A model generated the notes under the pieces. That model was not told where the DNA came from. It made no database searches and saw only the letters and a list, made by a program, of their open reading frames with translations. Below are positions 37,285 through 46,281 of a DNA stretch of 64,000 bases, piece after piece (position 1 is the stretch's first letter; each line of letters starts with the position of its first letter). The DNA lies in NCBI RefSeq assembly GCF_900100435.1, contig NZ_FNEX01000020.1:79014-143013 (forward strand). The letters run 5' to 3'. Made by a program: the position numbers and the translations under genes. The DNA comes from Pedobacter sp. ok626. GTDB lineage: Bacteria; Bacteroidota; Bacteroidia; Sphingobacteriales; Sphingobacteriaceae.

Positions 37285-40200
37285 TTAAGGATGAGTTAGA
37301 TAATTAAGTAGCACCAGTGTTTCGTTAAGGTTTTTAACAGCTTCCAGATAATCGCTTTTTACAGCAATGGCCTGGTTTACCAGTTGCACCCATTCCAGGT
37401 AGTTGATATTTCCATTGTTGAGTTGTAGATTTGCTGTTTTAGTAATCAAATCAGCGTTCTTCAATGATTTCGTTTCGAAATATGCTACAGTTTGCTGGTT
37501 TTTTCGATACTGTACCAGTGCAGATTGGTAGGTCTCGGATAGTTTTTGTAAACGGAGGTTATAGTCACTTTCTGCCAGTTGCATATTGATTTTGGCACTG
37601 TTGATTTTGGCTTTTAGATGCCCGGTGAAAACCGGAATGCCTATGCCCAACTGTACAGAACTAAATCGGTTTGAAGCGCTATAGAACTTTTCATCGGCAC
37701 CGATACCTTGGATGCTGCCGTTGTTATATCCCAATGACAATTCTGGAAGTAGCTTGCTTTTTTCGACGGCGATAGCGGCTTTGGCAATTTGTTGTTCCTG
37801 CAAAGCAACTTTAATTTCCGGATGCGCTTCAGGGTCAAAATGATTCAGTTCAGGGCCTGCTATCGGGTTGATTTCAGCCTTTGGTTTAAAAGTACCCGTT
37901 GAATTGAGCAATACTTGAAACTGAAGTTGTGAAATTTCTTCATCGGATTCTACTTGTCTCAATTGCAACTTAATTTGTGCCAATAAGGTTTCCGCACTTG
38001 CTTTTTCAAGGATATTACTTTCTCCCTTTAAAAAGCGGAGTTCAGCCTTTTTGTAAAATGCTGTATAAAGACTATCAGATTGCAACAGCAGATTCTTTTT
38101 TTGTTGCAGGTAAACCATCATATAGAATACTCCGCTCACTTCCTTCTTTAAGTTCGCCTCTGTGAATGCTACGCCAAACACACTGCTCTTCCAGTCTTCA
38201 CGCAACAATTTACTTTGCCTTGCGTAAACAGTCGGAAAGCTGAAGGATTGGTTGATTCCAAATTTCGTATCAGTGTAGCTGCTGTTGATCTGTCCGGCTT
38301 CAGCAAAAATATTTGTTTGAGGAATGTTTGCAGCAGTGCTGATTAATGCTTGCCGGTACTGCGCCCTTAGCTTTTCATTTTTTACCTTCAGATTGTTTTT
38401 TACTGCTGTGTCTATCGCAGCTTGTAGGATGATTGGTGTTTGGGCCTGAGCAGTAGTACTTATTCCGATGAATAGTAGGAGGACTGCCCCTGTAATAGCC
38501 GGTTTCTTTATAACGGTTTTGAAGCCTGTTTCAAACATGATGTATAGTGTTGGTAAAACAAATAGGGTAAGGAAGGTTGCAATCAGTAAGCCCCCAATAA
38601 CCACAGTGGCCAGCGGCCTTTGAACTTCTGCACCTGCTCCATTGCTCAGTGCCATAGGTAAAAAACCTAGTGAAGCCACAAAGGCAGTCATCAATACAGG
38701 CCTTAACCTCACTTTGGTACCCATCAACACAATGCGCCTAAGGTCTTTGATTCCTTCCTGCTTAAGCTGGTTAAATTCTGAAATCAGTACAATACCATTT
38801 AATACCGCTACACCAAAGAGTGCAATAAAACCTACACCAGCGCTAATGCTAAATGGCATTCCTCTAAAGGCTAGAAATAAGATGCCGCCAATGGCAGATA
38901 GTGGAATTGCCGAATAAATCAGTAAGCCTTGTTTCAGCGAATTGAAAGCAAAATAAAGCAGTAAAAAGATGAGAAATAAGGAGACAGGGACCGCTATCAT
39001 TAAACGATTCTTTGCTGCATTTAAGTTTTCAAAGGCACCTCCATAGCTTATGTAATAGCCGGTGGGTAACTTCATCTGCTGATTTACCTTTTGCTGAAGT
39101 TCCTTAACGATTGTTTGAACATCCCTACCTCTGACATTAAAGCCGGCAACAATTCTTCTTTTTGCATCTTCCCGCTGTATTTGATTGGGACCATCTTTGA
39201 TCTGCACATCTGCCAATTGATATAAGGCAACCTGCGTACCCTTAGGTGTTGGGATCAATAGATTTTGAATATCCTTGAGGTCTTTTTTTTCCGATCCGCT
39301 AATTTTGACCACAATCTCAAAACGTTTTTCACCCTCAAACAGCATTCCGGTACTTTGTCCTGCCAAGGCCGTGTTCACAATTTTATTCACATCTTCGATA
39401 TTTAACTCATATTGGGCCAGCGTATTGCGGTTGTAATCGATGATGATCTGGGGCATACCGACTACTGTTTCTACATAAAGGTTTTTTGCGCCATCGACAG
39501 TGTTGATGATTTTGCCGAGCTGATTGGCATAATGGGATAGGGTATCCAGGTCTTCACCAAATATTTTGCAGACCACATCCTGCCTGGCACCCGTCATTAG
39601 CTCATTAAATCTCATCTGAACAGGAAACTGAAATCCGGCAGTAATTCCCGGTACATCCTGTAAGGCTTTTCCCATTTTTTCCGACAGTTCATTAAAGGTT
39701 TTTGCAGAAGTCCATTCCTTTTTGGGTTTCAGGATTACCATCATATCACTTGCCTCCATGGGCATAGGATCTGTTGGCACTTCGCCACTTCCTATTTTGG
39801 TGACTACTTTTTCTACTTCCGGAAATTGATCTTTTAAGATTTTGGCTGCTTTCTGTGTATTCGCGATCGTAGTTGTAATGCTACTTCCCGGCAATACCCT
39901 GGTATCAACAGCAAAATCACCTTCCTCCAAAGCGGGAATAAACTCTCCACCAAGAGTGCTTAGCAGAAATATAGATAAGATAAATAAAGCACCAACACCG
40001 AGCATCACCATCTTTGGAAAGTTGATGATGTAGTTGAGTGCAGCCTGATAGTTTTGCGCTATGGAGGCCATGATCCGATCAGATACATTAGGACTGTGTT
40101 TTGTTTTTTTGCTTAGAAAAACCGCACTCATCATCGGAATGTAGGTGAGTGAAAGTATAAAAGCACCCAATAGTGCAAAGGCAACAGTTTGTGCCATTGG

Positions 40201-41634
40201 CTTAAACATTTTTCCTTCGATCCCCTGAAGTGTGAATATTGGTAAGTAAACCACCAGGATAATGATTTGTCCGAATACCGCGCTGTTCATCATTTTACTG
40301 GCAGAGGCATTTACCTCAATATCCATCTCTTTTTGATTTAACAGATCATTCGCTCTGCTGTGTTTGCCATGACTCAGCCGGTGCATTACTGCCTCAACGA
40401 TGATCACTGCTCCATCTACAATCAGGCCGAAATCCAGTGCCCCCAAACTCATCAGATTACCACTAACCCCAAAAAGATTCATCATGATGATGGCAAATAA
40501 CATGGCCAGAGGAATAACCGAGGCAACTAAAATTCCGGCCCTGAAATTACCTAAGAATAAGACCAGTACGAAGACCACAATGAGTGCACCCTCAAGTAGG
40601 TTTTTAGTCACCGTGCCAATGGCGTTGTCAACCATCTTGGTGCGGTCTAAAAAAGGCTCTATGACCACTCCTTCAGGTAGGGTTTTCTGGATCTGTGCGA
40701 TGCGCTCTTTAACATTTTTGATCACATCGCTGCTGTTTGCTCCCTTTAGCATCATCACTACGGCTCCTGCAACTTCGCCCTCGTCATTGTAGCACATAGC
40801 TCCATAGCGCGTAGCATAACCTGTTTTAATTTCAGCAATGTCTTTAATGAAGAGTGGACCACCTCCAGCAGTAGTTTTGATCAATGTATTTTCAATATCG
40901 GCCGTACTTTTAAAAAGTCCCTGACTCCTGATATACAAAACGGTTGGTCCTTTTTCAATGTAGGCGCCACCGGTATTTTGGTTGTTCTTTTCAAGCGCAT
41001 TGAAGACATCCGTGATGCTGATGCCATGCGAGGATAATTCATTTGGCTTGACTTCAATAGAATACTGTTTGAGTTTACCACCGAAGCTACTGACCTCTGC
41101 AATTCCTTTTACGCCGAGTAATTGCCGGCGAACAATCCAGTCTTGTATGGTACGTAAATCTGTTTCATTGTATTTGCCCGCATACCCTGGTTTGGGTTTT
41201 ACTACGTACTGGTAGATTTCACCCAGGCCAGTGCTGACGGGGCCAAGTTCAGGAACTCCAATACCTGGAGGGATTTGTGATTGTACTTGTTGTAAACGTT
41301 CGGCAACTTGCTGACGGGCCCAGTAGATATCGGTAGCATCGTCAAAAACTATAGTGACCAGTGATAAACCAAACCTTGAAAAGCTCCGAATCTCCTTAAG
41401 ACCAGATATATTGCTATTGGCCTGTTCAATAGGGTAGGTTACCAGGCGTTCAATATCTGTTGCACCAAATGAAGGCGCAATGGTAATCACCTGTACCTGG
41501 TTGTCGGTGATGTCTGGAACAGCATCAATGGGCAGTTTAGTCACTTCGTAGCTGCCGTATCCGATCAGGGCGAGCATAAAAAGCGCAATGATGAGCTTAT
41601 TCCTAATGGAAAAGGCAATAATGTTATTCAGCAT
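37285..41634 (-). CDS. Heavy-metal RND pump (CzcA/CusA family) fused to a TolC-type outer-membrane factor
   Basis: A 1449-residue protein. Residues 1-~1045 form a complete heavy-metal-type RND transporter: TM1 FSIRNKLIIALFMLALIGYG, the proton-relay motif DFGLIVDGAVIIVE with Asp401, Asp407 and Glu414, and a second TM bundle ending FVLPTLYIMFE. A new hydrophobic stretch with a signal-peptidase-like site (ISTTAQAQ, Ala1064/Gln1065) then leads into ~380 residues of TolC/CzcC-type helices (DTAVKNNLKVKNEKLRAQYR). Pump and channel are thus encoded as one polypeptide, a layout known in Bacteroidota. It is probably split after export. The adaptor gene follows; a small conserved gene precedes. The metal is unknown (Co/Zn/Cd or Cu/Ag). 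Confidence 0.93.
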   Translation of the reverse strand: MLNNIIAFSIRNKLIIALFMLALIGYGSYEVTKLPIDAVPDITDNQVQVITIAPSFGATDIERLVTYPIEQANSNISGLKEIRSFSRFGLSLVTIVFDDATDIYWARQQVAERLQQVQSQIPPGIGVPELGPVSTGLGEIYQYVVKPKPGYAGKYNETDLRTIQDWIVRRQLLGVKGIAEVSSFGGKLKQYSIEVKPNELSSHGISITDVFNALEKNNQNTGGAYIEKGPTVLYIRSQGLFKSTADIENTLIKTTAGGGPLFIKDIAEIKTGYATRYGAMCYNDEGEVAGAVVMMLKGANSSDVIKNVKERIAQIQKTLPEGVVIEPFLDRTKMVDNAIGTVTKNLLEGALIVVFVLVLFLGNFRAGILVASVIPLAMLFAIIMMNLFGVSGNLMSLGALDFGLIVDGAVIIVEAVMHRLSHGKHSRANDLLNQKEMDIEVNASASKMMNSAVFGQIIILVVYLPIFTLQGIEGKMFKPMAQTVAFALLGAFILSLTYIPMMSAVFLSKKTKHSPNVSDRIMASIAQNYQAALNYIINFPKMVMLGVGALFILSIFLLSTLGGEFIPALEEGDFAVDTRVLPGSSITTTIANTQKAAKILKDQFPEVEKVVTKIGSGEVPTDPMPMEASDMMVILKPKKEWTSAKTFNELSEKMGKALQDVPGITAGFQFPVQMRFNELMTGARQDVVCKIFGEDLDTLSHYANQLGKIINTVDGAKNLYVETVVGMPQIIIDYNRNTLAQYELNIEDVNKIVNTALAGQSTGMLFEGEKRFEIVVKISGSEKKDLKDIQNLLIPTPKGTQVALYQLADVQIKDGPNQIQREDAKRRIVAGFNVRGRDVQTIVKELQQKVNQQMKLPTGYYISYGGAFENLNAAKNRLMIAVPVSLFLIFLLLYFAFNSLKQGLLIYSAIPLSAIGGILFLAFRGMPFSISAGVGFIALFGVAVLNGIVLISEFNQLKQEGIKDLRRIVLMGTKVRLRPVLMTAFVASLGFLPMALSNGAGAEVQRPLATVVIGGLLIATFLTLFVLPTLYIMFETGFKTVIKKPAITGAVLLLFIGISTTAQAQTPIILQAAIDTAVKNNLKVKNEKLRAQYRQALISTAANIPQTNIFAEAGQINSSYTDTKFGINQSFSFPTVYARQSKLLREDWKSSVFGVAFTEANLKKEVSGVFYMMVYLQQKKNLLLQSDSLYTAFYKKAELRFLKGESNILEKASAETLLAQIKLQLRQVESDEEISQLQFQVLLNSTGTFKPKAEINPIAGPELNHFDPEAHPEIKVALQEQQIAKAAIAVEKSKLLPELSLGYNNGSIQGIGADEKFYSASNRFSSVQLGIGIPVFTGHLKAKINSAKINMQLAESDYNLRLQKLSETYQSALVQYRKNQQTVAYFETKSLKNADLITKTANLQLNNGNINYLEWVQLVNQAIAVKSDYLEAVKNLNETLVLLNYLTHP

Positions 41635-41732
41635 AACTTAAAAAATCAAGAAAATTAGTAAATAGGATATGCAGCAAAGCTTCCCTCAGGGACGCGTCAC
41701 AGGACATAAATCATTAATAAATTGAAAACTAA

Positions 41733-42119
41733 TTAACAGGATTTTGGTGGTTGCCAAATGCCTGGCATAAAATCAGATGGAATAAAATAATCGTCCGAAA
41801 TGTAGATTTTTGACGAGGTGATTTGCAAAGAATTGAGGTGGAAGGATACTGTAGAATCTGGAATAAAAGCTAGTGTAATTGGTGCCGAAAAATTGTTCGA
41901 TGCTTTAAATGGTAACTGCATGTCTCTTTCATGATCAATGTCTTTTGCATTGTCATTAACATAATGCATGGTCAGAAAGTCAAAAAATGAGATGTTTGGA
42001 CTTAGTATTTTATGCTCTGCATAATGGTCAAAGAAAATCGGTAGTTTCATCAATTGATAAACCTCATTTGTAGAAAACAAATGAATAGTGAGAAACAATA
42101 TTGCGGCTAACTTTTTCAA
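41733..42119 (-). CDS. Small exported conserved protein upstream of the RND pump
   Basis: A 128-residue protein with a short hydrophobic leader (KKLAAILFLTIHLFSTNEV) and the ending MPGIWQPPKSC. I have the impression that proteins with this W-Q-P-P-K tail regularly precede CzcA-type pump genes in Bacteroidota, but no function is known to me. Internal features are HYAEHK, several His residues (HYVNDNAKDIDHERD) and strand-like C-terminal blocks; a metal-sensing or metal-shuttling role is possible, not shown. It ends 98 bases before the pump start on the same strand, so it may be the first gene of the efflux operon. Confidence 0.7.
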   Translation of the reverse strand: MKKLAAILFLTIHLFSTNEVYQLMKLPIFFDHYAEHKILSPNISFFDFLTMHYVNDNAKDIDHERDMQLPFKASNNFSAPITLAFIPDSTVSFHLNSLQITSSKIYISDDYFIPSDFMPGIWQPPKSC

Positions 42120-42274
42120 TGTAGCCTAAAGGTAATTAGAATTTTGTACATATTTACAATATAGTTCCAGATGAGTTCTTATTCCTGTTACCGATTGAAA
42201 CCTTTTCTTCTGTTAACGCCGCCTTGTTGATATATGTATTTGACTTCTCTAGTAAATCTTTCTTTTACTTGTGT

Positions 42275-42322
42275 ACTTATAGCTTCATTTATAACTTCAC
42301 TTATAGCTTCACTTATAGCTTC
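42275..42322. repeat. Four tandem 12-bp repeats
   Basis: Four units of ACTTATAGCTTC (units at 42275, 42287, 42299, 42311; the second has two changes). They lie in the 348-base region between the small exported protein (minus) and the lipoprotein at 42468 (plus). A 62-codon frame (42224-42412) reads through it as YSFI/YNFT/YSFT repeats, but nothing else supports a gene. The rest of this intergenic region shows no feature I can name. Confidence 0.75.
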
Positions 42323-42467
42323 ATCATTGATTTCCGGTATAACTCAGTTGTGGTAGTTGCAATTCCTCCTACTGGGATGACTGTTCGGAATAGTTTATCT
42401 TATATGAATTGAAATTATGGAAATCAAAAGAAATTGAATCCCATTAAAGGACATAAAATACCCCCTG

Positions 42468-43007
42468 ATGAATAAAAGATTATTTCTTGTTGCTCTTTAC
42501 GCTATTCTTTTTTTTTCCTGTAGTAAAAAAGCATCCGTAGACTCCGTTTACGACCAAATTGTTGATATGATAAAATCAGGCTTCAGTAAAAAGGATCATG
42601 TAAAAATTGAGATAGTAAGCGGTCATAGAACAATGTTTGGTAAAGCGGTCGTAGCTATCACTAAATCACAGGATCAATGCCAGGTTCAATACTTTAGTAC
42701 CCGTAACGATATCATCCTCGCGCCAGGTCAAGATATTTTAAATGCAGACTACCCAATTCATTTAGATACAACTTATCAGGTGTCTGCAAAACAGTTAATA
42801 AAAAATCTAATTGCAGAGAAAAAAACAGAGCTCACACGCCCTGTAGCCTTCCAAATTAAGTTTCATATCAGGGTAATTAAAAACTTGGATACAGTCAATT
42901 TCACTTCCAAGGATGTGACGGGATTACGCGCTATTTTCAGAAAAAATAGGTTAAACACAGGTGCCACAATAAATTATAATAATATTGATAACCAGAATAT
43001 TGAGTAA
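42468..43007 (+). CDS. Hypothetical lipoprotein
   Basis: A 179-residue protein with lipobox FFSC (Cys18) and mature start SKKASVDSVYDQ. The body alternates strands and short helices, for example KIEIVSGHRTMFGKAVVAI, VQYFSTRNDIILAPGQDI and FQIKFHIRVIKNLDTVNF. I do not recognise a family. It stands alone between the efflux operon and the minus-strand DNA alkylation repeat gene, with which it converges (gap of 4 bases). The convergent stops and the signal peptide support a real gene. Confidence 0.65.
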   Translation: MNKRLFLVALYAILFFSCSKKASVDSVYDQIVDMIKSGFSKKDHVKIEIVSGHRTMFGKAVVAITKSQDQCQVQYFSTRNDIILAPGQDILNADYPIHLDTTYQVSAKQLIKNLIAEKKTELTRPVAFQIKFHIRVIKNLDTVNFTSKDVTGLRAIFRKNRLNTGATINYNNIDNQNIE

Positions 43008-43011
43008 TTAT

Positions 43012-43620
43012 TCAATTAAGAACTATTTTTTGTGTATACCGGGCGTATTTATTGCTAAGGTCCCATGATTCGATTTCACTTTTAATGAGTTGAGGAAATT
43101 TTTTACGGATATCGTGAAGTGCATTGCCGACAGATTTTCGCAAATATTCACTTTCATCTGAGTGATTCTGGCTAATCAGTTCTATTGCTACCTGCGGATT
43201 TTCCTTAAAATAAGATCGTGAAGTCCAGATTCTGAGGCCTTCAGTTACGGCTCTTTTCACATTTGGATTTTGATCAAAGAGCCACTGCCTGATTTTTGGT
43301 AGTGAGCTTTCATATCCTGTTTTTAGGCAGTAGTAATCAAAAGCCTTGGCGAGCATTTCCTGAACCCTCCAGTTTTCATCCTTAGCCACTTTATTCTCAA
43401 GAATATACAGCACATCAGGATTTGCGGTCGAGAGCTGGCCTAGAAGATAGACTGCCAGCATTCTAGACTGGTAACTTTCATCATCCAGCAACGTAATGGA
43501 GAGGTTAAAATGATCGATTTTTTGATCAAGTAGGATATTGTTACCTGCCGAAATGATATGCTTGAAACCATGCTCGATCTTTTTTATATCATTCAAGAGA
43601 TCGTTAATTGACTGATCCAT
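43012..43620 (-). CDS. DNA alkylation repeat (HEAT-like) protein
   Basis: A 202-residue protein made of HEAT-like helical pairs. The pattern matches the AlkD-like DNA alkylation repeat family: MLAVYLLGQLS, NWRVQEMLAKAFDYYC (~residue 90), NPNVKRAVTEGLRIWTSR (~130), SEYLRKSVGNALHDIRKKFP (~165). AlkD proteins excise or bind bulky alkylated bases; many homologues lack proven activity. The start was moved to ATG at 43620 because family similarity begins there; an upstream ATG at 43716 would add 32 residues of no obvious role. It is single-gene and convergent with the lipoprotein gene. Confidence 0.75.
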   Translation of the reverse strand: MDQSINDLLNDIKKIEHGFKHIISAGNNILLDQKIDHFNLSITLLDDESYQSRMLAVYLLGQLSTANPDVLYILENKVAKDENWRVQEMLAKAFDYYCLKTGYESSLPKIRQWLFDQNPNVKRAVTEGLRIWTSRSYFKENPQVAIELISQNHSDESEYLRKSVGNALHDIRKKFPQLIKSEIESWDLSNKYARYTQKIVLN

Positions 43621-43808
43621 AAGTTGTCTTCTTACTAAAGTATGATTAATGTAGGCTGGATTCTCCAATGCTCTTCTTAAATTAATGAATTTACAGATTA
43701 AGATATGATAAAGCAAAATATTTGAGATGTAACTAGTCCCCTCACTTACTTGCAGTTGTATTGGTAATGATTAGGCTATGAGAAGAGACTTTTGAAATTA
43801 ACCGATGC

Positions 43809-45467
43809 ATGATGAAAAAAATAAAGATTTTAGCACTTGTTGCGTTGTTGTTTCTTTTGCCCGCCAGTGTTTGTGCATACAACTACGGTGAGCATAAGGC
43901 AATAGGCGACCAGGCATTTATAAAATTTGTCCGTTCGCTTCAGGAAAGTGGTAGGGCTGTAACTTTCCTTTCATTTTCGGATTTGAAACTTGGAGGTGCC
44001 AACATTTCTTATGGGACATTAAATGGCTTGAGTGGAGATCATGTAGGTGATCCTTACGCGTTGATTGAACTACTTTCTGACAGCAGTTCTGCACTTCATA
44101 AGATCATGGCCCTTCATGATGAATACATCGCCATGGGTTCTAGCGCGGCTCCCGACGGCAAGTTGGTTAAACTTGACTTTGGATATGCCATGTTGGCGAT
44201 GAAAAATCTTTCACATTTTTATCGGTATGGTAAATCTTTCCAAGAGCAACTGCGTCCTTTTGATCAGGCAATAATCCGGCAATGTCAGCGCCCGGAACTG
44301 GTTAAGGCTGCCTTTAACAAATTGAATAAAACCAACGCCATCAACATGTATGTCACGCTTCACTTGGTGGCTATGGATTGGGCAGCCCAAAGCGGGAGGC
44401 TCAAGGATCAGCCCGAGCAGGCAAGGAACTTAATGAGGTTTGCATTGTTGTTTAATGGTTTTGCAGATCACTTTTTAGAAGACTCCTTTTCTTCGGGACA
44501 CCTGGTGGTAAAAAGGACTGTGGTTGCATCTGTTGTGAACAATAAAGCGCTACATGATTTTTATTCTGCAAACGGTACGGTTGTGCTGAATAGAAAGGCC
44601 GAAATCTGGAAAGCACATGGAGATGGAACATTTAACAAGCCTGAATTTATCAATGAATCGGCCAGGGTAATTGAAGCTGTTGAACTATCATTATCCGATT
44701 TGTGGATGGCTTATGAAAATGCTGCCTTGACGCAGACTGAGGCTGATTTCATAACGCGCATTCCCGAAGAAAAAAAAATGCAGGAAAACTATTTGCTCAA
44801 TAATATTCCGGCGCTTAAACTGGTTCCCATCCCTTATAACTCTGACCTGCCTTCCTTGTTTGAAAACACTTTGGTAACAGATTCCATGAAAAAAGCCAAC
44901 CAAATATTACCTTACCGTAATTTTGTAAGAAGCAGAATTGGAAACTCTGTCGTTGTTGGGATAAACGGACCTTCATTTTCTACTAAAAATTATTATCGTG
45001 CATTCGATTTTAGAATTAATGCAGGTTCCATTTCAAACCGCTATTCTGTTAATTCTAAGGGTGGGAAGAAGGGAGTATGGGATTACTGGCATGGATATAC
45101 ATTAGCATACAGCTGGGGAGAAACAGGTCCCTACAGAGATGAGTTCCACAAGGGTGCAACCCATCAGTTCAGAGCAGGGCTCAGGAGTAATTTTGACTAC
45201 TGGCTAAGCGATAAAAAGTTTATTGGGATTTATGGATATATGGAAGGGGGCATTCAATATGGTAATCGGGAAACATCACTGATCTTTGTGCCTTCAGTAG
45301 GGTTACAGTTGGGCTCACTGTTAAACATTAACTATTACAATATGCCCGGCTGGCTGCGTTTGCCTGCGCAGTATCTGTTACCACTTAAGTTTAGACAGGG
45401 GGTTGTTTTAACAGTAAAGCAACCCCCGAAATATTTTTACGGTTTTGAAATGGATTTTGTATTGTAA
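43809..45467 (+). CDS. Exported zinc-dependent phospholipase C-like protein with C-terminal barrel
   Basis: A 552-residue exported protein (signal peptide ends at VCAYNYG). Residues ~25-330 resemble the helical zinc-dependent phospholipase C/S1-P1 fold: GEHKAIGDQAF, LNGLSGDHVGDP, KNLSHFYRYGKS, NGFADHFLEDSFSSGHLV and LHDFYSANG, supplying the His/Asp ligands expected for zinc. Residues ~380-552 are strand-rich with FRAGLRSNFDYWLSDKKFIG, GGIQYGN and a C-terminal FYGFEMDFVL, suggesting an outer-membrane barrel or autotransporter-like end. No operon partner. The domain call is moderate; phospholipid as substrate is inferred from the family. Confidence 0.65.
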   Translation: MMKKIKILALVALLFLLPASVCAYNYGEHKAIGDQAFIKFVRSLQESGRAVTFLSFSDLKLGGANISYGTLNGLSGDHVGDPYALIELLSDSSSALHKIMALHDEYIAMGSSAAPDGKLVKLDFGYAMLAMKNLSHFYRYGKSFQEQLRPFDQAIIRQCQRPELVKAAFNKLNKTNAINMYVTLHLVAMDWAAQSGRLKDQPEQARNLMRFALLFNGFADHFLEDSFSSGHLVVKRTVVASVVNNKALHDFYSANGTVVLNRKAEIWKAHGDGTFNKPEFINESARVIEAVELSLSDLWMAYENAALTQTEADFITRIPEEKKMQENYLLNNIPALKLVPIPYNSDLPSLFENTLVTDSMKKANQILPYRNFVRSRIGNSVVVGINGPSFSTKNYYRAFDFRINAGSISNRYSVNSKGGKKGVWDYWHGYTLAYSWGETGPYRDEFHKGATHQFRAGLRSNFDYWLSDKKFIGIYGYMEGGIQYGNRETSLIFVPSVGLQLGSLLNINYYNMPGWLRLPAQYLLPLKFRQGVVLTVKQPPKYFYGFEMDFVL

Positions 45468-45589
45468 AATACAATTATTATCTGAAGTACTTGTCTTAAT
45501 TACTTCCTATTTCATACTGTCATGAATTTTATTTATCATATCCAGATGCGATTGAACAATTGGAGCGGTTTTAGCTATGTTCGGCGAAA

Positions 45590-45665
45590 TTTTGAGCCGA
45601 TTATCTCGCTTAATCGGCTCAAAATTTTCTTATACTTGAGCCGATTAATTATTTTAATTGGCTCA
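45590..45665. repeat. Palindromic repeat, copy 1 (two hairpins)
   Basis: First palindrome: TGAGCCGATTA, 7 bases, TAATCGGCTCA. After a 15-base AT spacer comes a second, imperfect one: TGAGCCGATTA, 7 bases, TAATTGGCTCA (45637-45665). The first 52 bases (45590-45641) recur at 60978-61029 with 3 differences. It lies just downstream of the minus-strand fmt-like remnant, so it may also have been that gene's terminator. Confidence 0.85.
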
Positions 45666-45698
45666 ATATGTATAATTGGTAATATAAAATAAATCTAC

Positions 45699-45782
45699 TC
45701 ACAATCGCATTCCTCTTAAAAATTCGTCAACCTGCATACGCTTTTTACCTTCGTATTGTAGGTCGGTAAACTTGATGAATTT
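45699..45782 (-). pseudogene. Remnant resembling the 3' end of fmt (methionyl-tRNA formyltransferase)
   Basis: On the minus strand a 27-codon frame ends at TGA (45699-45701) and reads KFIKFTDLQYEGKKRMQ followed by VDEFLRGMRL. The L-Q-x-x-GKKRM...(D/E)FLRG pattern is the C-terminus of methionyl-tRNA formyltransferase in this phylum. An in-frame TAA at 45783-45785 and AT-rich sequence beyond it show that the rest of the gene is missing. It reads as a scar left by insertion, deletion or recombination at the 3' end of fmt; the intact gene should be elsewhere. Recognition is from memory, not alignment. Confidence 0.55.
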
Positions 45783-46026
45783 TTATTTAAGTATTTTGAA
45801 TTTAAATTTTACCTTATGTGTCTTCTTTAAATTATTTTTAGGTTATTGAAATATGTTAGTGAATCCAGGTATTAGGATTAAGGTCTTCCTTAGTCTTTTC
45901 TTTTGTCTATTATATAAGAAAAATGGCTCGGGATGGAAGCGTATAAAAAAATATTGTGACTGGGTTAGTTAAAATTACAAGCTCGTCATTTCTCGTTTTT
46001 ATCGCAATGCATATTACCTTTTGGTC

Positions 46027-46053
46027 AATGGTTCGAGGCCAGTTGGGTCACAA
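46027..46053 (+). repeat. tRNA-3'-end-like direct repeat, copy 1
   Basis: A 21-base block (46027-46047) is identical to 62068-62088, then CACAA follows in both with a one-base shift. It reads like the T-arm and acceptor strand of a tRNA: TGG-TTCGAGG-CCA, then TTGGGTCACAA. No 5' tRNA half precedes it, so it is not a tRNA gene. Such 3'-end fragments are typical attachment-site remains of integrating elements. A terminator follows at once. Confidence 0.6.
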
Positions 46054-46091
46054 ACCCTCTTTACAATCCGTAAAGAGGGTTTGGTTTTTTT
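46052..46091 (+). terminator. Rho-independent terminator
   Basis: Perfect 13-bp stem AAACCCTCTTTAC / GTAAAGAGGGTTT (46052-46064 with 46070-46082), 5-base loop, then GG and eight T. It follows the tRNA-3'-like fragment directly, as terminators do after tRNA genes. Confidence 0.85.
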
Positions 46092-46281
46092 ACTGGAAAA
46101 TTAATCGGCCTTAATGTTAGTGAAAAGGCTGTTTTTTGATTCGAGTCCATGGAGGTTTTTTGTTCAGATAGACTGGTCAATTCCGACCAAGTATTAAAGA
46201 TTAGAATAGGAGCATAAGAGAACGATGTTATGTGAAAATACAAAAGTGTACATCAGAAAACGACTGATTATTTTAAATAAA

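Noticed and set aside
42275..42322. CRISPR array
   Set aside because: The units are 12 bp and contiguous, with no spacers; no cas genes are in the window.
42224..42412. 62-codon frame over the 12-bp tandem repeats
   Set aside because: The repetitive YSF peptide arises from the repeat; no signal peptide, domain or supporting context. Kept only as a repeat.
46061..46243. 60-codon minus-strand frame
   Set aside because: It covers a terminator stem and has no family features or signal peptide.
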